Source of the DNA: a virus
Virus record (IMG/VR): IMGVR_UViG_3300046723_000326
Span: 1-51,420 of that record
Strand: one strand, 5' to 3'
DNA length: 51,420 bases
The position numbers and the translations under genes are program-made. Below, one piece after another: positions 8,509 through 16,154 of the stretch. Under the pieces are notes generated by a model that was given only the letters and a program-made list of their open reading frames with translations, had not been told where the DNA came from and did not search any database. Each line of letters starts with the position of its first letter. Within the stretch, counting starts at the first letter, position 1.

Positions 8509-9947
8509 ACGAGCCACGTCCTGTATCCATCACCCATGATAGTTGCCGCGATATCAATCTTCTTACGCAGCGCGGCAACTATCTTCTCCTCAACTGTCCC
8601 ACGACAAACTAAGTCCACATAAGTGACAGACTTCGTCTGTCCACTTCTGTGGGCTCGATCCTCCGACTGCATTCTCTGCTCTAGGTCGTAACTGTTCGAA
8701 TAGTAGACGACCGTGCTTGCAGCCGTAAGAGTGATCCCGTACCCTCCGGTCTGAGGGTTCCCCACGAAGAACCTACAGGTTTCATCGTTCTGAAACCTGT
8801 GGACAGCCGTACCACGATCCTTACTCTCGACATCCCCATAGTACTGAACGACTGATTCCGCCCCATACTCCTTCTCCAGCGCAGCCGTCACATTCTCGAT
8901 ATCACGCCTGAACCGACACCAGATGATCACCTTCCCTCCAGCCTCCTCCACAACTTCCATGAGTGTATCAACTCGATTACTCGGTAAGTCGTGCTCTGCA
9001 CCCAACTCATCCTTCACGTGACCACAGAGAATCTGCTGGAGACGGAGTATCTGGACGATCACCTCTGTCGCCGTTATGTGTCCCTCATCCTCAGCAAGGG
9101 CGACCGTGGCATTCTTGCGGAATTCATCGTATAGGCGACGCTGCTCCCCGGTCAGCTCAACATCCCTCGACGTATAGATTTTTGCTGGAAGATCAAGACA
9201 CTCGTCCTTTCGAACGCGGAAGGAGTGCGGGGAGATGCGCTTCGTGAGGTCTTCAATCTCACGGTACCCGACGACCAGTTGGACCTTGCGTCCACCGAAG
9301 CGTTGTTCCTTCATGATCGCGTAGCGGGCGCGGAAGCTGTAGAAACTGGAGAAGCCGAGCATCTTTTGACCGAGAAAGTCAAACTGACTGTAAAGGTCGA
9401 GCGGGGAACGCGTGACCGGGGAGCCGGTCATAATCCGCCGCCACTTTGCAGAGCGTCCTAACTCGACCACCTTCTTTGTGCGCCGCGCGCTCGGGTTTTT
9501 GATGAACGTGCTCTCGTCCACACAGATGATCGTCGACTGATGTGCGTTCATGAATTCTTCGGCTGCGTCGTAACCTCTAGTCCCAGCGGACAGAGCTTCG
9601 ACGTTCATTATGAAGATCGCGTACTTGTCGGTCTTACACAATGCCCGAAGTCGGTCATTGTAGTCCTTCCCTCCTGAATTCCACGCCAATATTCTCGTAT
9701 TCGCAAGAATACTGTTCGGCATGTGGACCGGCATTTCAATGACGTCCCAGTTGCGATATACTCCCTTGGGAGCTAAGATAAGAGCGCTGTCCGCATCTCC
9801 ATTCTCGAACATCTCGCACATCTCATCCAAGAATACCTTGGTCTTCCCAGTTCCCATTTCCATAAGATAGGCGAAGGCTGCACGGCCACGAGCTGTCTGT
9901 CTCGCTCGCGTTTGGTGCGCGAACGACTTTGTTTTCTCCTGATACAA
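8505..9947 (-). CDS. SNF2-family DNA helicase/translocase
   Basis: 480 residues from a TTG start that has AGGAG seven bases upstream; a TTG further out (10001) would add 18 residues but lacks a ribosome site. Superfamily 2 motifs are present: Walker A MGTGKT, motif II DEST (the usual phage variant of DEAH), TGSP (motif III) and the C-terminal RAHRSGQTKSV motif VI. The family moves on double-stranded DNA and in phages serves recombination-dependent replication or remodelling. It is transcribed opposite to the genes on both sides, from the 9948-10444 control region. Confidence 0.9.
   Translation of the reverse strand: MYQEKTKSFAHQTRARQTARGRAAFAYLMEMGTGKTKVFLDEMCEMFENGDADSALILAPKGVYRNWDVIEMPVHMPNSILANTRILAWNSGGKDYNDRLRALCKTDKYAIFIMNVEALSAGTRGYDAAEEFMNAHQSTIICVDESTFIKNPSARRTKKVVELGRSAKWRRIMTGSPVTRSPLDLYSQFDFLGQKMLGFSSFYSFRARYAIMKEQRFGGRKVQLVVGYREIEDLTKRISPHSFRVRKDECLDLPAKIYTSRDVELTGEQRRLYDEFRKNATVALAEDEGHITATEVIVQILRLQQILCGHVKDELGAEHDLPSNRVDTLMEVVEEAGGKVIIWCRFRRDIENVTAALEKEYGAESVVQYYGDVESKDRGTAVHRFQNDETCRFFVGNPQTGGYGITLTAASTVVYYSNSYDLEQRMQSEDRAHRSGQTKSVTYVDLVCRGTVEEKIVAALRKKIDIAATIMGDGYRTWLV
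8775..8800. repeat. Perfect inverted repeat inside helicase gene
   Basis: Arms ACAGGTTTCA / TGAAACCTGT (10 bp) with a 6-base loop, wholly in coding sequence. One of a set of in-gene hairpins in this genome. Confidence 0.8.
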
Positions 9948-10027
9948 TGGGTGCTCCTGTTTGATCCTGGACAGTGTAATATCCAGCAACCTCAGGCGCA
10001 AGCGGGGTAGCTAGGTGTCAGCCAACC

Positions 10028-10072
10028 TTCAAACGAGACTGTGCGGCCTCCCTACAGGGCGGGTTTTTGTCC
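10028..10072 (+). repeat. Repeated terminator-like block, copy 1
   Basis: Begins TTCAAACGA, then TGTGCGG, a short hairpin around CCC-TACA-GGG, and ends GTTTTTGTC. A very similar block lies at 27632-27675 in the same orientation. On the plus strand it looks like an intrinsic terminator. On the minus strand both copies read TKT.P.G.PH..V followed by a stop, so it may instead be a conserved C-terminal coding remnant. Confidence 0.55.
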
Positions 10073-10142
10073 AAAACATACACGATATAGGTTTTTATCT
10101 TCAAAATTACAAAAACACTCGCGCGCGGGGGTAAACTGAGTT

Positions 10143-10174
10143 TCAATGTAAAATGGGATAGTCAATGTAAAATG
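10143..10174. repeat. Pair of 13-bp direct repeats
   Basis: TCAATGTAAAATG occurs at 10143-10155 and 10162-10174, start to start 19 bp (about two helical turns). The reverse complement of the spacer joins into TATCCCATTTTAC, close to the TATCCCCTTTAC block of the shared element but facing left. Likely operator or iteron-like binding sites. Confidence 0.5.
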
Positions 10175-10196
10175 TATTTCTCCCGTGTTTACAGTG

Positions 10197-10294
10197 ACTT
10201 ACGAGAACCAATATCCCCTTTACTTTTGTTTCAGGTATTCTGAAAAATTTTTTGCCTCGCGGGCGCTCGCGCGTAAAGGGCCATAGGATATTGC
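10197..10294 (+). repeat. Mirror element, left copy
   Basis: 98 bp matching the reverse complement of 41116-41214. Two perfectly conserved blocks, TATCCCCTTTACTT (10212-10225) and a 25-bp GC-rich block at 10249-10273 (T5GCCTCGCGGG...CGCGCG), are separated by exactly 23 bp in both copies. Both copies also share an ACTTA at the outer end and GATATTGC at the inner end. It faces the rightward early block. Probably an early promoter/operator or origin-associated site. Confidence 0.8.
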
Positions 10295-10325
10295 GCCGCT
10301 TCACGATGAAGGTGTTGTCGAACTG

Positions 10326-10355
10326 TTGCATTCCCCCGGCGTCGGAGTGCATAGT
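10326..10355 (+). promoter_or_regulatory. Weak candidate rightward early promoter
   Basis: TTGCAT (10326-10331), 18-bp spacer, CATAGT (10350-10355). The 18-bp spacing matches the leftward promoters in this phage, but the -10 is poor. It lies between the mirror element and the leader hairpin. Confidence 0.25.
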
Positions 10356-10358
10356 GCT

Positions 10359-10427
10359 GGTTGCACCGTCCCCACTACGCTCATTCAGATGGACAGCCCG
10401 TTCGCATGAATGGGGGACGGTGCAGCC
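10359..10427 (+). promoter_or_regulatory. Large hairpin in the 5' leader of the early operon
   Basis: Outer arms 10359-10373 (GGTTGCACCGTCCCC) and 10413-10427 pair over 15 bp with one G-U; an inner stem CATTCA (10382-10387) / TGAATG (10407-10412) extends it. The hairpin ends seven bases before AGGAG (10434-10438), the ribosome site of the first gene. It may control translation, stability or elongation of the operon leader. Confidence 0.6.
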
Positions 10428-10444
10428 GAAAACAGGAGACTACC

Positions 10445-11041
10445 GTGGATGATGAAATTGTAGGCTTCACCGACGCACCGTCGGTGGAGGAGAGTAGGTC
10501 TCTGACCGAGCTAGGTCAAGAACTGCTGGATGTAGATACCGCCATTTCTTCCCTTGAGTCACAACTCAAGGAAAGAAAAGAACGGCGTCAGGCGCTGGTG
10601 ATGCGCGAGCTGCCGGACTACATGACCAAGATTGGTCAGGACCGAATTGGCCTGGAGGCATCTGGGGTCGATCTCGTACGCGAGGCGTATTATCACGCCA
10701 ACATTGCAGCAGACTGGGAGCCAGAGAAGCGCGAGACTGCGTTTCAGTGGCTCACGGATAATGGTCATGAAGACCTCATAAAGACGACCTTTACCATGCA
10801 GTTTCCGCGAAAGATGTATGCGGTCGCCGTGTGGCTCAAGAAGGAGGTCGCAAAGCTGAAGTTTCCCGGCAAGACTAAGAAGGGAGACATCGAAATGCCT
10901 GAGGCAGTCGTGACTCTGGGCGTACCGTGGAATACCCTGACGGCATTCGTCAAGGAACAGATCGAGAAGGGGGAAGCACTCCCGCTCGAAACACTCGGCG
11001 CAACGGTCGGGTGGATCGTCAAAGTCAAACAAAGGAAATGA
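10445..11041 (+). CDS. Conserved phage protein, first gene of early operon
   Basis: 198 residues from GTG at 10445, chosen because AGGAG lies six bases upstream; a longer frame exists but runs into the leader hairpin. The N-terminus (about 20-60) is a coiled coil (LLDVDTAISSLESQLKERKERR). The remainder has an alpha/beta pattern with WLTDNGHEDLIKT and LGVPWNTLTAFVKEQIEKG, resembling a family of phage proteins encoded next to single-strand-binding-like genes. Its role is unknown; proximity suggests replication or recombination. Confidence 0.55.
   Translation: MDDEIVGFTDAPSVEESRSLTELGQELLDVDTAISSLESQLKERKERRQALVMRELPDYMTKIGQDRIGLEASGVDLVREAYYHANIAADWEPEKRETAFQWLTDNGHEDLIKTTFTMQFPRKMYAVAVWLKKEVAKLKFPGKTKKGDIEMPEAVVTLGVPWNTLTAFVKEQIEKGEALPLETLGATVGWIVKVKQRK
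10552..10571. repeat. Short in-gene inverted repeat
   Basis: CCTTGAGT-CACA-ACTCAAGG, 8-bp perfect arms with a 4-base loop inside the coiled-coil coding region of the first early gene. Confidence 0.6.
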
Positions 11042-11049
11042 GGAATACG

Positions 11050-11871
11050 ATGGCACCAAGAAAGCAGGAAGTAGCGACAGTCGCGCCGAAGGCGTCACTG
11101 CCGTCCCGTTTTGAGGATATTACCGACGAGGCAAGACTGGCCGAGTTGGAGGGCGTCGAGGGCGCGGGCCTATCTGACAATGTCGAAGATCGTGGCATAC
11201 CACGAATTGCCATCGCTCAGAAGGGCAGCAAGCAGGTCAACAAGAAGGAGCCGAAGTTCATCGACGGGCTCGAGGTCGGCAACGTGTTCAACACGCTGAC
11301 CGGCGAGATGTGGGATGCCGAGGGCGACGGCCTTCCGATTCTCCCATGTTTCATGCGAGTGATCTGGAATCAGTGGACACCGCAGGATCAGGGTGGTGGA
11401 TTTCATGGATCACATCCGCGCGACTGCAACAAGGCGGCGATGGGTGCAAAGCCGAGGGAGGGGCGCAGAGACATCTTCGACTTACCCAACGGCGATGAAC
11501 TTGTCCTGACGCACGACTACTACTGCGTTCTTCCAGAATCATGGACCCACGTTGTGATCGGCATGAAGTCCACCGACCTGAGCGCATCACAGACACTTCA
11601 GGGTCTCATCGGCGCCCGCAAGGCGATGATCCAGAACCGTATGATCCAACTGCCCGCGTACGAGAAGGTCTTCACGCTCAAGACCGTCTACGACAAGAAT
11701 GACTCTGGCGACTGGTATCGCTACATCGTGTCAATCACGGGCGACAACGGCGATCCCAATCTTCGTGCGTACTGCAAGCAATTCGCGATGGCCTGCGCTC
11801 GTAATGAAGTCAAGGCATCGGCGCCTGATTCTGACGGTCCAGTTGCCGCTGGTGGTGATATTCCGGTCTAG
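11050..11871 (+). CDS. Conserved phage replication-region protein, possible ssDNA-binding
   Basis: 273 residues from ATG 11050 (GAGGA five bases upstream); an ATG at 11038 inside the previous stop is an alternative. Shows FEDITDEARLAELEG near the N-terminus, a mixed alpha/beta core and a Lys/Ala/Asp-rich tail. The segment GMKSTDLSASQTLQGLIGARK resembles proteins found beside phage primases and single-strand-binding proteins. No catalytic motif is visible. A ssDNA-binding or annealing accessory role is an inference from position only. Confidence 0.45.
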   Translation: MAPRKQEVATVAPKASLPSRFEDITDEARLAELEGVEGAGLSDNVEDRGIPRIAIAQKGSKQVNKKEPKFIDGLEVGNVFNTLTGEMWDAEGDGLPILPCFMRVIWNQWTPQDQGGGFHGSHPRDCNKAAMGAKPREGRRDIFDLPNGDELVLTHDYYCVLPESWTHVVIGMKSTDLSASQTLQGLIGARKAMIQNRMIQLPAYEKVFTLKTVYDKNDSGDWYRYIVSITGDNGDPNLRAYCKQFAMACARNEVKASAPDSDGPVAAGGDIPV

Positions 11872-11902
11872 TTGCTCTCCTGTTTCTATACCGGAAGCCA
11901 AC

Positions 11903-11931
11903 GGCCCTCCTCGCCCCACGCGGGGAGGGCC
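11903..11931 (+). terminator. GC-rich hairpin between early genes
   Basis: GGCCCT (11903-11908) pairs with AGGGCC (11926-11931), and CCCC (11914-11917) with GGGG (11922-11925). No T-run follows, so it is a processing or attenuation structure at least as likely as a true terminator. It fills the 89-bp gap before the primase. Confidence 0.35.
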
Positions 11932-11960
11932 CGAGGCAGTCTCATCACTAGGGCTGGAAA

Positions 11961-13493
11961 ATGTCAGACGCTGCGTCAAGAATGATGCGGTTGTTCGCGA
12001 GTTATGCCGAAGCCTACGGAACATACCAGACTCCGCAAGGAAAACAGCGCGCGAACGGCGTAAAGATGGAAATTAAGAGTTCCGCGAGAACTGTTCGCGA
12101 AACACTCACCATTGACATATGGACCGATCATCTATCAGGGCATAAGCCGCTGGGGATCATCCCTATTCAGAACGGTGACGTGTGCGAGTGGGGCTGCATC
12201 GACGTAGATCGCTACGACATCAACTTAGGTGAGATCGCTACTCAACTTGAGAAGGCGAAATTGCCGCTGGTCGTGTGTCGATCTAAGAGTGGTGGGGCTC
12301 ACATCTACATATTCTTCAGCAAACCAATAGATGCCGGAGAACTTCAGGAGAAATTGCGGGAGATCGCAGTTTCACTGGGTTTCGGCGACTGTGAGATATT
12401 CCCGAAGCAGACGACCGTGCTGCGCGAGAAGGGTGACGTTGGGAATTGGATCTGTGCGCCGTACTTCGCAGGTGACGAGACCGCGCGCTACAGTATCAAG
12501 CCGGGAGGCCAAGGAAGAACTCTCGATGAATTCCTCGATTACGCGGAGAAACTCCGTGTGTCACCGAATGAGTTCCTCACCGTAGCCGCCTCCCCGGCCC
12601 ACGACGAAAGTCTGGATGGTGGACCTCCATGTCTTCAGCACCTGACCACCTCGGGGTTCCCAGAGGGAACTCGAAACAACGGTCTATTCGCACTCGGAAC
12701 TTTCTGCAAGAAGAAGTTTGGGGATGACTGGGAGCGAGTTCTAGAGGACTACAATCGGAAATTCATGCAGCCACCTCTGAATACGGAGGAGGTCGCAGCA
12801 GTCGTCAAGTCTCTTCGTAAGAAGGACTACAACTACAAGTGTTCAGACAGTCCGTGCGTGAATCACTGCAATGCGATAGTCTGTAAGACGAGACGCTTCG
12901 GGGTAGGCGGGGGAGAGGAGTGGCCGAACCTGTCCGGTCTGTCTGTTCTGGAGACAGACCCGCCGATATGGTTCCTCACAGTCAACGGTCAGCGCATTGA
13001 GCTGGGTACCGATGAACTCATCATGTATCGTCGATTTCACAAGGTCTGCGTTGAGCGCCTGTATCTGTGCTTCTCGATGCTGACGGAGAAGGTGTGGGCG
13101 CAGCAGATTGGGACACTCATGAAAGAGGTGATAAAGATAGAGGCACCTCCAGAGGCTGGTGTCAAGGGACAATTCTTGGAACTCCTCCAAGAATTCTTGA
13201 CCAATCGTCACAGGGCTGAGACGCGCGAGGAGATAGCTGAGGGGAAGCCGTGGTTCGATGATGAGAAGCGTCTGTACTACTTCAGACTACAAGATCTACA
13301 CAACCATTTGATCCGGAATAAGTTTGACGAATTCGGCCGCAACCAGATCGCAGCTATTCTGCGTGAGATGGGTGGGAATCAGTACATGGTCGTCCGTGGT
13401 AAGGGGATGAATACGTTCTGTGTTGAGGAGCGGCACCTTGATGGTAAGATGTCGCCAGCCTCGCTGCCACCAAGTCTGAGGGAACCAATATGA
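11961..13493 (+). CDS. Archaeo-eukaryotic-type primase (TOTE-like AEP)
   Basis: 510 residues. The AEP catalytic motifs are clear: DVD at 81-83 (metal-binding), SGGAH at 110-114 (nucleotide-binding His) and EIFPKQ at 145-150, the signature of the TOTE/AEP subgroup. A helical primase-C-terminal region follows (about 215-290), then a Cys cluster (KCSDSPCVNHCNAIVC) likely to bind zinc or an Fe-S cluster. The last 170 residues are unassigned and have helical, winged-helix-like segments. It would make primers for the phage polymerase encoded downstream. No DnaB-type helicase domain is fused to it. Confidence 0.85.
   Translation: MSDAASRMMRLFASYAEAYGTYQTPQGKQRANGVKMEIKSSARTVRETLTIDIWTDHLSGHKPLGIIPIQNGDVCEWGCIDVDRYDINLGEIATQLEKAKLPLVVCRSKSGGAHIYIFFSKPIDAGELQEKLREIAVSLGFGDCEIFPKQTTVLREKGDVGNWICAPYFAGDETARYSIKPGGQGRTLDEFLDYAEKLRVSPNEFLTVAASPAHDESLDGGPPCLQHLTTSGFPEGTRNNGLFALGTFCKKKFGDDWERVLEDYNRKFMQPPLNTEEVAAVVKSLRKKDYNYKCSDSPCVNHCNAIVCKTRRFGVGGGEEWPNLSGLSVLETDPPIWFLTVNGQRIELGTDELIMYRRFHKVCVERLYLCFSMLTEKVWAQQIGTLMKEVIKIEAPPEAGVKGQFLELLQEFLTNRHRAETREEIAEGKPWFDDEKRLYYFRLQDLHNHLIRNKFDEFGRNQIAAILREMGGNQYMVVRGKGMNTFCVEERHLDGKMSPASLPPSLREPI
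12936..12960. repeat. Perfect in-gene inverted repeat
   Basis: GGTCTGTCT / AGACAGACC, 9-bp arms, 7-base loop, inside the primase gene. Confidence 0.65.
13171..13195. repeat. Perfect in-gene inverted repeat
   Basis: AATTCTTGGA / TCCAAGAATT, 10-bp arms, 5-base loop, inside the primase gene. Confidence 0.75.
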
Positions 13494-13810
13494 TCCGCCC
13501 AGCTTGGACTCGAAGAGTCAAGGTGGGTGATATCCTCACCAATCAGAAAAATCGTCGTGTCGTTAGGGCTGTATCATATAGACCAGATGGTTCTCTACAC
13601 GCTGTCTGTTTCGCGATCATGCATTGTTCATGGACGACACGCTGCTATACGACCTACATCTACAATGATCTATTGGCAGCGGGGTATGCCCCAACTGGGA
13701 AGAAGATAAGATTGGATCAACTAATTGATCGTAAGATTGCACGTGATCTGGAGTACGTGCATCGTCATAACCAGAAACTCGACTGCTGCGACGTGAGAGG
13801 TGTAATGTGA
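13490..13810 (+). CDS. Hypothetical protein
   Basis: 106 basic residues; the ATG overlaps the primase stop (ATGA). The first 60 residues look like a small beta barrel (VKVGDILTNQKNRRVVRAVSY), the C-terminus is helical and basic (IDRKIARDLEYVHRHNQK). Unrecognised. Translational coupling to the primase suggests an early replication-linked role. Confidence 0.5.
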   Translation: MIRPAWTRRVKVGDILTNQKNRRVVRAVSYRPDGSLHAVCFAIMHCSWTTRCYTTYIYNDLLAAGYAPTGKKIRLDQLIDRKIARDLEYVHRHNQKLDCCDVRGVM

Positions 13811-14124
13811 GAGACCGACGCGACGGCCTAATCATCAAGGTGGAGCACGGCGGGCGAGTGTTCGATGTCGGGTTCTACGAGAACCCGGATACAGGGCGAT
13901 GGGCCGAGTGCTTCTACTCGCGAGCTGGGAATATCAAGCAAGGCTCAGACTTCGACGCTCTGCTGTCGGACGCGTGTATCGCCGTCAGCAAACTCGTCGA
14001 GGCGGGTCACACATTCGCATCGCTCACGTTGACATTTGGGGAGGATCGGGCTCCCGGTCAGGACCGCGGTCCTCCCAGCAGCCTACTCGGTGCGATCTGT
14101 GCAGCAGGAGCGAAACTTGCCTGA
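13807..14124 (+). CDS. Hypothetical protein
   Basis: 105 residues from a GTG overlapping the previous stop (GTGA). Begins with a beta-rich segment (DGLIIKVEHGGRVFDVGFYENP) and ends in an Ala-rich helix. No family recognised. Its end overlaps the start of the helicase gene by 8 bp. A perfect 14-bp palindrome, AGGACCGCGGTCCT, lies at 14059-14072 within it. Confidence 0.5.
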   Translation: MRDRRDGLIIKVEHGGRVFDVGFYENPDTGRWAECFYSRAGNIKQGSDFDALLSDACIAVSKLVEAGHTFASLTLTFGEDRAPGQDRGPPSSLLGAICAAGAKLA

Positions 14125-15613
14125 GGTTATCTACGGTCCTCCTGGAACTGGAAAGACAGAAAATCTTCTCAAGATTGTTGAGGAGGAGATGGCGCGCGGG
14201 ACGCCAGCGGAGAAGATTGGGTTTATCACATTCACCAAGAAGGGGGCGCGAGAGGCGTCTGACAGAGCACGAGCGAAGTTTGGACTCTCCGAGTCCCAAC
14301 TCCGCTACTTCTCCACAATCCACGCCATCTGCTTTCGGTCCTTGGGCATGTCCAACGGCGACGTGCTCGAGGGTAAGAAGATGCGTGAGTTCGGCGACTG
14401 GATCGGATACGACGTCTCCGAGTTCAGAGCGTCGGACGAGGGTTCTACCTTCGGTTTCTCGCCTGCCGACCGTGCGCTGTTCATGGAGAATCTAGCACGA
14501 GTGCGCTGTATCTCGCTCAGAGCGCAGTATGACGAGGATGATGATGGGCTCCCGTGGGATATGGTGGATAAGATCAGTCGGGGTCTGGCGCAGTTCAAGA
14601 AGGATCGGCATCTACGTGACTATACCGACATGCTGGAGGAATTCGTCGAGGCTGGCTGGCATCCTCATCTGGAAGTGCTGCTTGTGGACGAGACGCAGGA
14701 CTTGAGTCTTCGGCAGCATGAGGTCGTGCAACTGCTGGCGACAGGATGTCGTCGCGTGGTCTACGCCGGTGATGATGATCAGGCGATATATCGGTGGGCT
14801 GGCGCCGATGTCGACAGCTTCATCGACATGGAGGGATCGTCGCGCGTGCTCGGTCAGTCTTGGCGCGTCCCCCGCCTCGCCCAGCAGGTTGCAGACTTTA
14901 TCATCGGTCGTGTTCATAATCGTCATGAGAAGGAGTGGAAACCTCGCCCTGAAGAAGGTGAGGTCGTTCGAGTCATGAAGCCTTGGGACGTTGATTATGG
15001 AGGCGAAGACGTCCTGATTTTAGGACGTAATGCCTCCATATTAAAACCCGTGATGCGCGGTCTAGAGCGAGACGGTGTAGTCTACGAATTCCGCGGCCAT
15101 CCATCAGTCCGCTCATCGCTGATAGAAGCGATCAGCTCGTGGGAGTCCTTACGATCAGGAGCTGAAGTGAGCGTCGACGAGGCGATAAAGGTCTACGAAT
15201 TCATGTCCAGCGGTCGCGGCGTTGCCAGAGGTCACAAGAAGCTTCCAAACTTCACCGCAGATGAGCGAGTTAATCTCGCTCAGTTGCGAGGTCAGGGCGG
15301 TCTGCAGACCGATACAATCTGGCATGATGCGATGGACCGCATTCCAGATGATGAGAAGAACTATATCATCAGAGCGCGGCGAGCGGGAGAGAAACTTCGT
15401 CGGAAACCACGAGTCAGAGTCTCAACAATTCATGGGATTAAGGGCGGTCAGGCCGAGCACGTGATAATCCTGAGGGACATGGCTCCTCGCACGCACGCAG
15501 AGATGCGGCTGCATCCGGAGGATGAGGCGCGCGTCTGGTATGTCGCCGCTACGCGCGTAAGGCAGAAGATGACCATCGTAGCACCGGGGACCAGTCTCTC
15601 GTACGATATGTAA
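14117..15613 (+). CDS. UvrD/PcrA-like superfamily 1 helicase
   Basis: 498 residues. I start at TTG 14117 because AGGAG stands six bases upstream and the frame upstream of it only shadows the previous gene; the protein then opens MPEVIYGPPGTGKT with the Walker A. Other SF1 motifs: VDETQDLS (motif II), AGDDDQAIYRWAGAD (motif III), VSTIHGIKGGQAEHV (motif V) and VAATRVRQKM (motif VI). It is compact, as in phage Dda-like helicases, and may be the main unwinding enzyme for replication here since no DnaB-type helicase is seen. Confidence 0.88.
   Translation: MPEVIYGPPGTGKTENLLKIVEEEMARGTPAEKIGFITFTKKGAREASDRARAKFGLSESQLRYFSTIHAICFRSLGMSNGDVLEGKKMREFGDWIGYDVSEFRASDEGSTFGFSPADRALFMENLARVRCISLRAQYDEDDDGLPWDMVDKISRGLAQFKKDRHLRDYTDMLEEFVEAGWHPHLEVLLVDETQDLSLRQHEVVQLLATGCRRVVYAGDDDQAIYRWAGADVDSFIDMEGSSRVLGQSWRVPRLAQQVADFIIGRVHNRHEKEWKPRPEEGEVVRVMKPWDVDYGGEDVLILGRNASILKPVMRGLERDGVVYEFRGHPSVRSSLIEAISSWESLRSGAEVSVDEAIKVYEFMSSGRGVARGHKKLPNFTADERVNLAQLRGQGGLQTDTIWHDAMDRIPDDEKNYIIRARRAGEKLRRKPRVRVSTIHGIKGGQAEHVIILRDMAPRTHAEMRLHPEDEARVWYVAATRVRQKMTIVAPGTSLSYDM
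14996..15040. repeat. Nested inverted repeat inside helicase gene
   Basis: Outer arms TATGGAGGC / GCCTCCATA (9 bp) enclose inner arms ACGTCCT / AGGACGT (7 bp). All lies in coding sequence. Confidence 0.7.
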
Positions 15614-15632
15614 AATAATTTGGACCGAGGAC

Positions 15633-15661
15633 TTGCATTGGGCCTTTTCTTGGAGTAAGTT
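15633..15661 (+). promoter_or_regulatory. Candidate promoter for the 109-aa paralogue
   Basis: TTGCAT (15633-15638), 17-bp spacer, TAAGTT (15656-15661), in the 97-bp gap after the helicase. Paired repeats TTGGACCG (15620-15627) and CGGTCCAA (15681-15688) flank it. Together with the strong terminator downstream it would make the next gene an independent transcription unit. Confidence 0.35.
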
Positions 15662-15710
15662 ATGTCTATCAGACCAGTGACGGTCCAACCCAAGAGAATG
15701 GAGAAGTATC

Positions 15711-16040
15711 ATGGCGAAAGCCGCAAAAGCCGCAGAACCCACAAATCCCGAAGTGAAGCCGCCCGCAGCGGCGAAAGAGCCGAAGCCCGCGAAGGAGAAG
15801 GTCGAGCGCAAGGTCGGCGGTCACGCCCTCACGGCGGTGATCACGATGGGCAGCAACAAGGAGGGAATTCCCTACGGTCCCAAGAACAACCCGAAGCGCG
15901 CGAACTCGGCGTCGGCCGACCGCTTCAATCTCTACAAGGGCGGCATGACGATCGAGAAGACGTTGGCCGCTGGCGTGACGTCGGGCGACATCCTGTTCGA
16001 CAGCGACCCGAAGCGCAAGTTCATCGAGATTACGGACTAA
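15711..16040 (+). CDS. Small basic protein of a four-member phage paralogue family (copy 1)
   Basis: 109 residues. The N-terminal 45 residues are Ala/Pro/Lys-rich and probably disordered. The C-terminal 60 residues hold a module (RFNLYKGGMTIEKTLAAG...GDILFDSDPKRKFIEI) that recurs in three leftward genes at 35758-36273, 42408-42815 and 43921-44244. Consensus: RF.LY..GMT...Y......  D..WD.....I.I. Function unknown; the lysine-rich tail plus compact module suggests nucleic-acid binding. It has its own candidate promoter and a strong terminator, so it may be highly expressed. Confidence 0.7.
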   Translation: MAKAAKAAEPTNPEVKPPAAAKEPKPAKEKVERKVGGHALTAVITMGSNKEGIPYGPKNNPKRANSASADRFNLYKGGMTIEKTLAAGVTSGDILFDSDPKRKFIEITD

Positions 16041-16063
16041 TCGCCGGCGATATCACGTTACAG

Positions 16064-16099
16064 AGCCCTCGTGCGTCGAAAGATGCACGAGGGCTTTTT
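16064..16099 (+). terminator. Strong Rho-independent terminator
   Basis: AGCCCTCGTGC (16064-16074) pairs perfectly with GCACGAGGGCT (16085-16095) over 11 bp, with a 10-base loop and a T-run (16095-16099). The most convincing intrinsic terminator in the window. It separates the small paralogue from the modification cluster. Confidence 0.9.
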
Positions 16100-16154
16100 C
16101 GTACCTATCGTCTGAGTTTATACTTTAGGCTGCACCCACAGAGGAGATATGAAA

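Larger units (their letters stand above)
9948..10444. promoter_or_regulatory. Divergent control region, left end of early region
   Basis: About 500 bp without a convincing gene between the leftward helicase and the rightward early block. In order it holds a terminator-like block repeated at 27.6 kb (10028-10072), an AT-rich stretch, a GC-rich CGCGCGCGGGGG tract, the palindrome AAACTGAGTTT (10133-10143), two direct copies of TCAATGTAAAATG (10143-10155 and 10162-10174, 19 bp apart), the 98-bp element shared with 41.1 kb (10197-10294), a possible rightward promoter (10326-10355) and a large 5'-leader hairpin (10359-10427). It could also contain a replication origin, but nothing proves that. Confidence 0.65.

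Noticed and set aside
10028-10072. tRNA-like sequence because of TTCAAAC
   Set aside because: No acceptor, D or anticodon stem can be folded around it; I saw no tRNA gene in the window.
10143-10174. CRISPR or iteron array at 10.1 kb
   Set aside because: Only two copies of a 13-bp repeat are present with no further units, so no CRISPR array.
14036-14116. Upstream extension of the UvrD-like helicase
   Set aside because: The added 27 residues only shadow the previous gene; the TTG at 14117 has AGGAG at correct spacing and gives the expected helicase start.
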